64,000 nucleotides of DNA from Paractinoplanes lichenicola. Its GTDB lineage: Bacteria; Actinomycetota; Actinomycetes; Mycobacteriales; Micromonosporaceae. This document shows positions 57,678 to 64,000 of this stretch, in pieces (the first letter of the stretch is position 1; every line of letters starts with the position of its first letter). A program made the translations under genes and the position numbers. The notes beneath the pieces were generated by a model. It had not been told where the DNA came from, made no database searches, and saw only the letters and a program-made list of their open reading frames with translations. Location of the stretch: assembly GCF_016785085.1 (NCBI RefSeq), contig NZ_JAENHO010000004.1, positions 558,001 to 622,000 on the forward strand, read 5' to 3'.

Positions 57678-58592
57678 ATGAGCGAGAAGTGGACGACGGC
57701 GAACATCCCGGATCAGCGCGGGCGGGTGGCCGTGGTGACCGGGGCCAACACCGGATTGGGGTACGAGACGGCCCGGGCCCTCGCCGAGCGGGGCGCCTCG
57801 GTGGTGCTCGCGGTGCGCGACGTCGACAAGGGCCGGCAGGCCGCGGCCCGGATGACCGGCGACGTGACAGTGCAGGCGCTCGACCTGACCTCGCTCGACT
57901 CCGTGCGGACCGCGGCGGCGGCGCTGCGCTCCCGGTTCGACCGGCTCGACCTGCTGATCAACAACGCGGGCGTCATGTACACCCCGCAACTGACCACCCG
58001 CGACGGCTTCGAGATGCAGTTCGGCACCAACCACCTCGGCCACTTCGCGCTCACCGGGCTGCTGCTCGAGCTGATGCTGCCGGTGCCCGGCTCGCGCGTG
58101 GTCACGGTCAGCAGCACCGGCCACCGCATCCGGGCCGCCATCCACTTCGACGACCTGCAGTGGCAGCGGTCGTACAGCCGGGTCGGCGCCTACGGCCAGT
58201 CCAAGCTGGCCAACCTGATGTTCACGTACGAGCTGCAGCGCCGGCTCGCCACCCACGGCACCACCGCGGCGCTGGCCGCGCACCCCGGCGTCTCCAGCAC
58301 CGAGCTCGCCCGCAACACCCCCGCGTTCATGCGGCTGCCGCTGACCTGGCTGGCGCCGCTGATCACCCAGACCCCGGCGATGGGCGCCCTGCCCAGCCTC
58401 CGCGCCGCCACCGACCCGGCCGCGCTCGGCGGCCAGTATTACGGCCCCGGCGGGCGGGGCGAGGTCATGGGCCACCCGCGGCTGGTCACCTCCAGCCCCC
58501 AGTCGTACGAGGTGGCCCTCCAGCAGCGGCTGTGGACCGTCTCCGAGGAGCTGACCGGCGTCAAGTTCCCCGTCCTGACCGCCGCGGTGTAG
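57678..58592 (+). CDS. SDR-family NAD(P)-dependent oxidoreductase (WW-domain oxidoreductase / protochlorophyllide reductase-like)
   Basis: 304 residues. Rossmann fold with NADP-loop VAVVTGANTGLGYETARALA, NNAGVMYTPQLTT, and the catalytic Tyr-Lys in YGQSKLANLMFTYEL with the Ser in VVTVSSTGH. The Gly-x-x-x-Gly-x-Gly pattern and the Y-G-Q-S-K variant place it with the large extended SDR group that reduces diverse ketones or aldehydes. GGGGAG precedes the ATG by seven bases. Controlled by the divergent TetR gene. Confidence 0.92.
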   Translation: MSEKWTTANIPDQRGRVAVVTGANTGLGYETARALAERGASVVLAVRDVDKGRQAAARMTGDVTVQALDLTSLDSVRTAAAALRSRFDRLDLLINNAGVMYTPQLTTRDGFEMQFGTNHLGHFALTGLLLELMLPVPGSRVVTVSSTGHRIRAAIHFDDLQWQRSYSRVGAYGQSKLANLMFTYELQRRLATHGTTAALAAHPGVSSTELARNTPAFMRLPLTWLAPLITQTPAMGALPSLRAATDPAALGGQYYGPGGRGEVMGHPRLVTSSPQSYEVALQQRLWTVSEELTGVKFPVLTAAV

Positions 58593-58658
58593 CCCGACCG
58601 GGTGAGCGTCCCGCCCGGCAGCCGGTCATCCGGGGCGTTCGTCCCTACGGTGATCTTC

Positions 58659-59813
58659 GTGCGTCGTCATCTCGCGGTTGTCGTGGCCGCCGCTCTCAGC
58701 GTGACCGCCGGTCAGGTTCCCGCCGCGGCGGCGACCCCGGACGTGTGGGGGCAGGCCGCGGCCCACGCGACCGGCGACTTCTTCAACCCGGGCGAGACCC
58801 GGCTGACCCCCGCGGTCGCCGGCAAGGTGAAGCCGCGCTGGACCGTCCCGCTGGCCGAGGCGAAGTGCGCTACCCGGGCCGTGCCCTTGGTCGGCGCGAA
58901 CCGGCTGGTCACGGCCGCGTCGTACCGGATCAGCGGCTACGACGCGAGCACTGGCGCGCTGGCCTGGCAGACCCCGGCCACCACTAAGAAGACGAGCATC
59001 AGCCTGGCCGCGATCGTCGGCACCCGGCTGGTCGCCCAGTCCCGCGACTGCCGCTCCGGCCGCACGTTCCTGGCCGCCCACGACGTGACCACCGGCAAGG
59101 TCGTCTACTCCAAGCGGATCCCCGAGACGATGTACAACATGGTCGTCGACCAGGGCATCGTGGTCGGCGGCGTGTGGGACGCGACGATCAGCAAGTACGC
59201 CGTACGGGCGTACCGCATCGCCGACGGCTCGCGGGTCTGGGCGCGGGAGGGCTCGATCGGCGGCGAGACGCTGTCCGCCAGCGGGAAGGTGCTCGTGGTC
59301 GGGGACACGTCGACCACCGCGGTCGACGTCACGACGGGCAAGTCGGCGTGGCCGGCCGGGACGGGCTGCTACACGCCGATCGGCGCCTCACCCGACGGCA
59401 GCAAGTTCTACATGCGCTGCGACCCCGACGGGCTGATCCGCAGCGTCAGCGCGGCCACGGGAGCGGTCCTCAAGACGTTCCCGAGCCACGGCGCCACGTT
59501 CGGCTTCGCCACCGACGGCGAACGCATCTACCTGCACAGCTTCGCCGGCGCCATGCTGGCCATCAGCGCCGACGACGGCCGCAAGCTGTGGTCGGCGCCG
59601 TTCCCCGAGGACGCCCCGATCCGATTCGCGATCGGCGGCGGCGTCGTCTACGGCTGGCGGGACAAGGACCGCCCACTGGCGGCCTTCGAGGCCCGCACCG
59701 GCCGCCCGATCCCGTTGCCCGCCGCGACGACGGGCCTGCAGTGCGAGCCGATCGTGGCCAACGGCCGCCTGTACGGCCGCACCGAATCAACGGTGATCAC
59801 GTACGCCCCGTGA
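58659..59813 (+). CDS. Secreted PQQ-like beta-propeller (outer wall) protein
   Basis: 384 residues from GTG 58659, chosen because it gives an ordinary signal peptide (RRHLAVVVAAALSVTAG with cleavage near AAAA). The mature part shows repeated strands of a PQQ-like propeller, for example YDASTGALAWQTP, AHDVTTGKVVYSKR, VDVTTGKSAWPAG and ISADDGRKLWSAPF. It probably works as a scaffold or binding protein outside the membrane. The C-terminus overlaps the converging gene by 27 bases. Confidence 0.82.
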   Translation: MRRHLAVVVAAALSVTAGQVPAAAATPDVWGQAAAHATGDFFNPGETRLTPAVAGKVKPRWTVPLAEAKCATRAVPLVGANRLVTAASYRISGYDASTGALAWQTPATTKKTSISLAAIVGTRLVAQSRDCRSGRTFLAAHDVTTGKVVYSKRIPETMYNMVVDQGIVVGGVWDATISKYAVRAYRIADGSRVWAREGSIGGETLSASGKVLVVGDTSTTAVDVTTGKSAWPAGTGCYTPIGASPDGSKFYMRCDPDGLIRSVSAATGAVLKTFPSHGATFGFATDGERIYLHSFAGAMLAISADDGRKLWSAPFPEDAPIRFAIGGGVVYGWRDKDRPLAAFEARTGRPIPLPAATTGLQCEPIVANGRLYGRTESTVITYAP

Positions 59814-60104
59814 TCGGATTTCCAGGGCGGTGCCCGGGCGGAGGAATGCGCCGGTGAAGGTCATCGAGTGCCCGGTGAGACCGCCGCTGACCGAGACCGT
59901 TTCTCCGTCGCTGACGGTCACTTCCAGCGGCCTGCTCCGTAGCCAGTCCATCCGGGCCCGTACGACGTGCAGACCGGCGGGCACCTCGACACGGGCGGTC
60001 GCACCGCGCCTGAGTCGCGCGACGGGCCGGCCGTCCACGAGGAACGTCATGCGACGCCCGAGCCCGCCGGCGTCCATGGCGCGCTCGACACTCAGCCACG
60101 GCAC
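59787..60104 (-). CDS. Small protein with a PEGA-like beta domain, hypothetical
   Basis: 105 residues from GTG 60104; GAGGGG lies nine bases upstream. A longer frame exists up to 60275 but crosses the adjacent gene. The sequence GGLGRRMTFLVDGRPVARL, TARVEVPAGLHVVRARMDWL and LEVTVSDGETVSVSGGL resembles PEGA-type surface beta-domains, though no firm family is recognised. It overlaps the propeller gene by 27 bases at its 3' end. Confidence 0.62.
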   Translation of the reverse strand: MPWLSVERAMDAGGLGRRMTFLVDGRPVARLRRGATARVEVPAGLHVVRARMDWLRSRPLEVTVSDGETVSVSGGLTGHSMTFTGAFLRPGTALEIRSRGVRDHR

Positions 60105-60163
60105 GTGGCGCACCCCCTCAGGTTGAGTCCCGTGCCGTACCCGTGCCGACCGGTGAATCAAAC

Positions 60164-60982
60164 TCACACGCACGGGCCGGTTGGGCGGACCGCTGACGGT
60201 ATGAAAGTCAGTTCGAGGCCGTCCTTGGACGTGCGAACCGTGCGTTGTCTGCTCGGCAGGTAGTAGGCGGCCCAATCGCCCTTCTCACCCAGATAGAAGG
60301 CGTAGAAGACTGCGTTCTTGTCCCGTATGCAGACTGGGTCGGCGTGCACGTCGAACGTCAGGGTGCGGGCGCCGGCCGGTATCGGATTTCCGGCGATCAC
60401 CTGCCGGGCCAGTTCCACCATCCGGCGATTCGCGAACTGCACCATCGCGTCGTACGAGAAAGCGAACAACGCGACCCACAGCAGCACGAGCGCCCGTCGG
60501 CGGGCCGGGGTGCCGGCGTGGCGATGCAGCAGGGCTGTGATGCAGGCGGTGACGATGACTCCTGCGGTCACGGCGACTGTCGTCTTGATGAACGGCCTGC
60601 TCAACAGGATCGGCGCCTTGGTCAGGCCGAGCAGCGCCGGCCCCAGCGCGGCCACGACGGCGACGCTGATCCACAGCGTGACCACCGGCGTGGTCTGCTG
60701 CAGAAACCAGGACAGCGCCGCGCTGATCACTGCGAACACCGCGATCAGCATGGAGATGAACAGTGCCAGGGCGACCGCGGCGTGGGCGATGATCCGGCGC
60801 TGGTCGATGCCGACGTCGCCGGGCGAGATGCCGAACGCCCGGTAGAACGCGTCATAGCCGAGTGCGACCAGGCTGTAGACGAGCCCGCCGACGACGGCGA
60901 ACACCACTGCCACGTTGGTGAGGAAAACCTGCAAGGTCAGGTTGAGACCGGTTGGACTTGCCGTGTCTGTTTCACCGGGCAT
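60164..60982 (-). CDS. Membrane protein, unknown family
   Basis: 272 residues. Five hydrophobic segments: TLQVFLTNVAVVFAVVGGLV, AHAAVALALFISMLIAVFAV with AALSWF, LWISVAVVAALGPALLGLTK, TVAVTAGVIVTACITALL and ALVLLWVALFAFSYDAMV. The C-terminal 110 residues form a soluble domain (ARTLTFDVHADPVCIRDK, YYLPSRQRTVRTSKDGLEL). Function unknown. Its 5' end overlaps the last 46 bases of the DoxX-like pseudogene. Confidence 0.72.
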   Translation of the reverse strand: MPGETDTASPTGLNLTLQVFLTNVAVVFAVVGGLVYSLVALGYDAFYRAFGISPGDVGIDQRRIIAHAAVALALFISMLIAVFAVISAALSWFLQQTTPVVTLWISVAVVAALGPALLGLTKAPILLSRPFIKTTVAVTAGVIVTACITALLHRHAGTPARRRALVLLWVALFAFSYDAMVQFANRRMVELARQVIAGNPIPAGARTLTFDVHADPVCIRDKNAVFYAFYLGEKGDWAAYYLPSRQRTVRTSKDGLELTFIPSAVRPTGPCV

Positions 60983-61439
60983 GCCGTCATTGTTCGCAGA
61001 CCGGGCCGGGCATGGCGGCGCTGCGTCAGCGATCGGACCGAGACCCGCGCAGGGATGGCGTTGGTGGCGATGAGGGCCCAGAGCACAAGCACGGGCTGGA
61101 AGAGCAGGCGGATGGCGCGGGCGGTGTCGGTGTTGAGGCCGAAGGCGTCGCGATGTTCGGTGAGCTGGGCGATGTTGCCGGGCAGGATGGCGACGAAGAA
61201 GGCTGCCGTGGCTACGCCGACGAGAGCTCGGTAGGGCTGGCGCCAGGTGGCCAGCAGGGCCACGGCCAGGAGGAAACGGTCAGGCCGGAGGCGAGGACTA
61301 CGACGTCGGCGTCGAGCGGGAGCCAGGACGGGACTTGCGCGCGGAATTCCGTACGGGAAAAGGTCATGTGGGCCGTGCCGGTGAACAGGAGCACGGCGCC
61401 GAGCAGGAATTGGGCTGTGGCGAGGGCCGCGCGCTGCAT
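60937..61439 (-). pseudogene. DoxX-family membrane protein gene with a single-base frameshift
   Basis: The first frame from ATG 61439 reads QRAALATAQFLLGAVLLFTG, TAHMTFSRTEFRAQVPSWLP and LDADVVVLASGLTV, then loses the pattern; the next frame continues FLLAVALLATWRQPYRALVG, FFVAILPGNIAQLTEHRDAF and LNTDTARAIRLLFQPVLVLW to a stop at 60937. Together they make an intact DoxX-like protein. The break falls at the T-run in CCGTTTCCTCC (complement near 61271-61285), where one extra T restores the frame. It may be a real pseudogene or an assembly error. Confidence 0.75.
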
Positions 61440-61470
61440 GGAGAACCACCGTACGGGAAAAGAGAAAGGC

Positions 61471-62367
61471 GTGACTAAGACGGTTCTGGTGAGTGGGGCC
61501 TCGGGCTTCATCGGCTCGCACGTGGCGGCGAAGCTGGCCGAGGACGGCTATCGGGTGCGCGCCATGACCCGGCATCCGGACAAATATGACGGCGCGGGGG
61601 AGCCGGTCGCGGCCGACGTGTCCGACCCGGCCAGTTTGCGGGAGGCGTTCGCGGGCGTCGACGTGGCGTACTACCTGATTCATTCGCTGGATTCGGACGA
61701 CTTCGAGGAGCGGGATGCCGACGCGGCGCGCAACTTCGCCGAGGCGGCGGCCGGGGCCGGGGTCGAGCGGATCGTCTATCTGGGCGGTCTCGGCGCGGAC
61801 GACGGTGAACTGTCGGCGCATCTGCGGTCCCGGCGCGAGGTCGAGAAGATCCTGAAGGCCGGGCCGGTGCCGGTGACCGTGCTGCGAGCGGCGGTGGTGA
61901 TCGGGCACGGCGGCATCTCGTGGGAGATGACCCGGCAGCTCGCCGAACGGCTGCCGGCGATGGTGACCCCGCGCTGGGTGAACACCCGCACCCAGCCGAT
62001 CGCGCTGCCCGACGCCGTTCGCTACCTGGTCGGGGTGCTCGAGCCGGTCGAGGCGCGCGGCCGCACGTACGAGATCGGCGGCCCCGAGGTGTTGCGCTAC
62101 ATCGACATGCTGCAGCGCGTGGCCAGGATTCAGGGGAGCTCGCTGCCCAACGTCACCGTGCCGCTGCTGACCCCGCGGTTGTCGTCGGCGTGGCTCAAGT
62201 TCGTCACCGACGTCGACGCGGCGACCGCCCGCAACCTGGTCGACTCGATGACCACCGAGGTGGTGGTGCGCGACGACGCCATCACCCGTGTCGTGCCCGG
62301 GGAGAGGATCGGGTACGACGACGCCGTACGGCTGGCCCTGGCCGAACGTGAGCAGGTGAAACGGTGA
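61471..62367 (+). CDS. NAD(P)-binding (NmrA/SDR-atypical) protein
   Basis: 298 residues. Rossmann loop VLVSGASGFIGSHVAAKLAE at the start and DVAYYLIHSLDSDDF plus IVYLGGLGADDGELSAHLRS in the middle, typical of the NAD(P)H-binding NmrA-like family that includes ubiquinone-biosynthesis and sensor proteins without a classic YxxxK triad. GTG start next to GAGAAAGG. It heads a four-gene run in which each following gene overlaps the previous stop by four bases. Confidence 0.88.
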   Translation: MTKTVLVSGASGFIGSHVAAKLAEDGYRVRAMTRHPDKYDGAGEPVAADVSDPASLREAFAGVDVAYYLIHSLDSDDFEERDADAARNFAEAAAGAGVERIVYLGGLGADDGELSAHLRSRREVEKILKAGPVPVTVLRAAVVIGHGGISWEMTRQLAERLPAMVTPRWVNTRTQPIALPDAVRYLVGVLEPVEARGRTYEIGGPEVLRYIDMLQRVARIQGSSLPNVTVPLLTPRLSSAWLKFVTDVDAATARNLVDSMTTEVVVRDDAITRVVPGERIGYDDAVRLALAEREQVKR

Positions 62368-63071
62368 ACCTGGCCTGGGTGCGGCGGGCCCTGGGACCGT
62401 CGCTGATCGACCGGGTCGAACGTGACCACCAGCAGACCGACCAGCAGTTCCGGCGGCGCCGCATCGTTGTCGCGTTCACGCTGGTGGCGGGCGCGGTGCT
62501 GCTGGGCATCTCGCTGTCGGTGCGCCCGGGCGACGACCTGTTCTACCTGCTGACCGTGCTCGTGGCCGCCACCTGGATCACCGGGGCGTTGCTCTCCGGG
62601 CCGCTGCATCTGGGCCGCATCGCGTTTCGCGACAAGCTGCGCCGCCCGATCGTCACGCCGATCGTGACCGGGCTCGTCATCGGCGCCATCTTCGTGACGG
62701 GCTCGCTGATCGTGCGGGAGCTGCCGGCGCTGCGCGAGCTCGTCAACAGCGTGCTGGCCCACGCCCGGTACGGTGCCATTGTGCCGATCGTGGCGATCAC
62801 CCTGCTCAACGGCGTGGCCGAGGAGGTCTTCTTCCGCGGCGCCCTGTTCGCGGCGATCGGCCGCCGGCACGCCGTCCTGCTGTCCACCGTGATCTACGCG
62901 GCGGCCACGGTCGCCACCGGCAACCTCATGCTGGTCTTCGCCGCCTTCCTGCTCGGCCTGGTGCTGGGCCTGCAGCGCCGCGCCTCCGGCGGCATCCTGG
63001 CCCCGATCCTGACCCACATCACCTGGTCGACCACGATGCTCTTCGCCCTACCAGCCCTCATTCACCAATGA
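62364..63071 (+). CDS. CPBP-family intramembrane glutamic endopeptidase
   Basis: 235 residues, five to six membrane helices. The catalytic motif is AEEVFFRGALFAAIG (E-E-x-x-x-R) in a hydrophobic setting, followed by the second conserved block FAAFLLGLVLGLQRRASGG and the His motif ILTHITWS. CPBP (Abi) proteases cleave membrane peptides and are linked to bacteriocin immunity and envelope processing. GTG start overlaps the previous stop (GTGA). Confidence 0.92.
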   Translation: MNLAWVRRALGPSLIDRVERDHQQTDQQFRRRRIVVAFTLVAGAVLLGISLSVRPGDDLFYLLTVLVAATWITGALLSGPLHLGRIAFRDKLRRPIVTPIVTGLVIGAIFVTGSLIVRELPALRELVNSVLAHARYGAIVPIVAITLLNGVAEEVFFRGALFAAIGRRHAVLLSTVIYAAATVATGNLMLVFAAFLLGLVLGLQRRASGGILAPILTHITWSTTMLFALPALIHQ

Positions 63072-63485
63072 GCGGGCCGGTGCTGCGGCTGGTCGGCTAT
63101 TGGGACGACCGCGCGCATCCGGGGGAGTGGCCGGACGTCTGCGGTTTCCTGTCCGAGACCGATGAGCCCGTACGGCGGAGGGTTGCGGCCTATCTGCGCT
63201 CGGGCACCGTGTCACTACCTTGCCGTGGCCGCCTGGGAACTGCCGGAGCACGCCGAGATCTACGTCGACCGGATCCCGCCCGACGCGATGGCGCTCCTGG
63301 TCGGCATCCGGCGGCTGCTCGGGGCGGCGTGGCCGTTCGCCGGCCTGCGCGACCTGCTCGCGTCCCAGCCCTTCCGGGCCGGCGCCGGCAACCCGGCCGA
63401 CCTGCATCGCGCCCTGAACGCGTCCCCCGAACTGCGGCCCTATCTGTTTTACGGCGCCGACGGCGCACTCCGGCCGCTCCCATGA
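63068..63485 (+). pseudogene. Hypothetical gene with a single-base frameshift
   Basis: ATG 63068 opens a frame beginning MSGPVLRLVGYWDDRAHPG and DVCGFLSETDEPVRRRVAAY up to RSGT, near 63208. After one extra base (in GTGTCACTAC) the next frame reads HYLAVAAWELPEHAEIYVDR, MALLVGIRRLLGAAWPFAGL and PYLFYGADGALRPLP to the TGA at 63483-63485. The fused product is a coherent protein of about 138 residues of no known family. Removing one base would restore it, so an assembly error is possible. Both ends overlap neighbours by four bases. Confidence 0.72.
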
Positions 63486-64000
63486 AGTGGGCTTACGGCG
63501 AGACCGTCCTTTATCGGTACGGCCGGCAGGGGCGGGCGCGTTTCGTCCGGGTCGGCCGGGTCATCAGCGACGACGCCGACGGGCTGGCATTGTGGATCGC
63601 GCCGGGTTCGCCGCAGGTCGAGTCCGTGCTGGCCGACGGGCGGCCGCTGCGCTCGGTCCCGATCGCCGATCGCGCGACCCTGCCCCGGGCTCAGCGCCGG
63701 TCGACGTGGCGCGGTTCGGGCATCGTGCATTTCGCCCCGGCCGTCGGTGACTGGTCGCTGTGGTGGTTCTTCGACGCGGAGCAGCGGTTCAAAGGCTGGT
63801 ACGGCAACCTCGAGAGCCCCCGTACGAGGTGGGAAGCTGGCATCGACACCGCGGACCGGGCCCTCGACGTGTGGATCACGCCGGACCGGGTCGGCCGGTG
63901 GAAGGACGAGGACGAGTTCGCCGCCCTGACCGGGCTGCCGGGTCGTTGGACCGCCGAGCAGGCGCCGGCGATCCGGGCCACGGGGGAACACTTGATGCGC
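63482..64000 (+). CDS. DUF402-domain protein (partial at window end)
   Basis: At least 173 residues, still open at base 64000. DUF402 features are KWAYGETVLYRYGRQGRARF, WIAPGSPQVESVLADGRPL, WWFFDAEQRFKGWYGNLESP and TADRALDVWITPDRVGRWKD with the acidic DEDEF. The WYGNLESP...D-x-A-L-D-V-W block is the conserved metal/nucleotide-binding core. The start overlaps the frameshifted gene's stop by four bases, so it belongs to the same operon. Confidence 0.86.
   Translation, partial: MKWAYGETVLYRYGRQGRARFVRVGRVISDDADGLALWIAPGSPQVESVLADGRPLRSVPIADRATLPRAQRRSTWRGSGIVHFAPAVGDWSLWWFFDAEQRFKGWYGNLESPRTRWEAGIDTADRALDVWITPDRVGRWKDEDEFAALTGLPGRWTAEQAPAIRATGEHLMR

Overview
The window is chromosomal DNA from a high-GC actinobacterium, most likely a filamentous one of the Actinoplanes / Micromonosporaceae type. 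The evidence is the strong G/C third-position bias, frequent GTG starts, two large AfsR/SARP-type regulators, a SigE-family sigma factor, a mycothiol-enzyme-fold (maleylpyruvate isomerase family) gene, a DesA3-like desaturase/reductase pair, many TetR regulators with their own operators, and the end of a chemoreceptor gene (motile spores are typical of Actinoplanes). The palindrome CGTACG is far commoner than base composition predicts. The genus is inference. I see no rRNA, tRNA, CRISPR array, prophage or intact insertion sequence.

Layout. 1-1743: end of a chemoreceptor gene, a terminator and an amino-acid permease. 12865-1783 (minus strand): nine tightly packed co-directional genes, in order an ECF sigma factor, a membrane partner (probable anti-sigma), an acyltransferase, a large dynamin-like GTPase, a second P-loop GTPase, a tail-anchored membrane protein, a small protein, a siderophore-interacting flavoprotein and an AfsR-like ATPase regulator. 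The four genes at 10589-6027 form the most unusual module here: two different GTPases with two proteins of no recognised family. 13063-15693: a secreted GH81 beta-1,3-glucanase with a chitin-binding-type module behind a LacI-type operator. 15710-31657: small enzymes and regulators, including a nitrilase-fold protein with degenerate catalytic residues, a MerR/MFS pair, a cold-shock gene with a structured leader, a stand-alone LigD-type DNA ligase domain and a TetR/quinone-reductase divergent pair.

31662-35198: a PucR-type regulator diverging from a ferredoxin reductase and membrane fatty-acid desaturase operon. 36178-43468: mixed genes, including an ISL3 transposase remnant, a kinase-kinase fusion with a 27-bp repeat linker, a short pseudokinase and a secreted serine hydrolase. 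43532-52925: a TetR gene, membrane proteins, a SIMPL protein, a TauE/SafE permease, a second SARP-NB-ARC regulator and a TetR/membrane-protein pair. 53043-54399: an ArsR, SRPBCC and mycothiol-enzyme-fold operon. 54416-56271: a broken gene, pdxY and an unknown gene. 56910-58592: a TetR/SDR divergent pair with a three-copy operator. 60937-64000: a frameshifted DoxX-like gene and a four-gene overlapping operon (NAD-binding protein, CPBP protease, a frameshifted gene, DUF402).

Several genes are broken: 54416-54737, 60937-61439, 63068-63485 and the ISL3 remnant at 36612-36824. The single-base shifts could be real decay or assembly errors. Functions are inferred from family resemblance read by eye; no database search was run.
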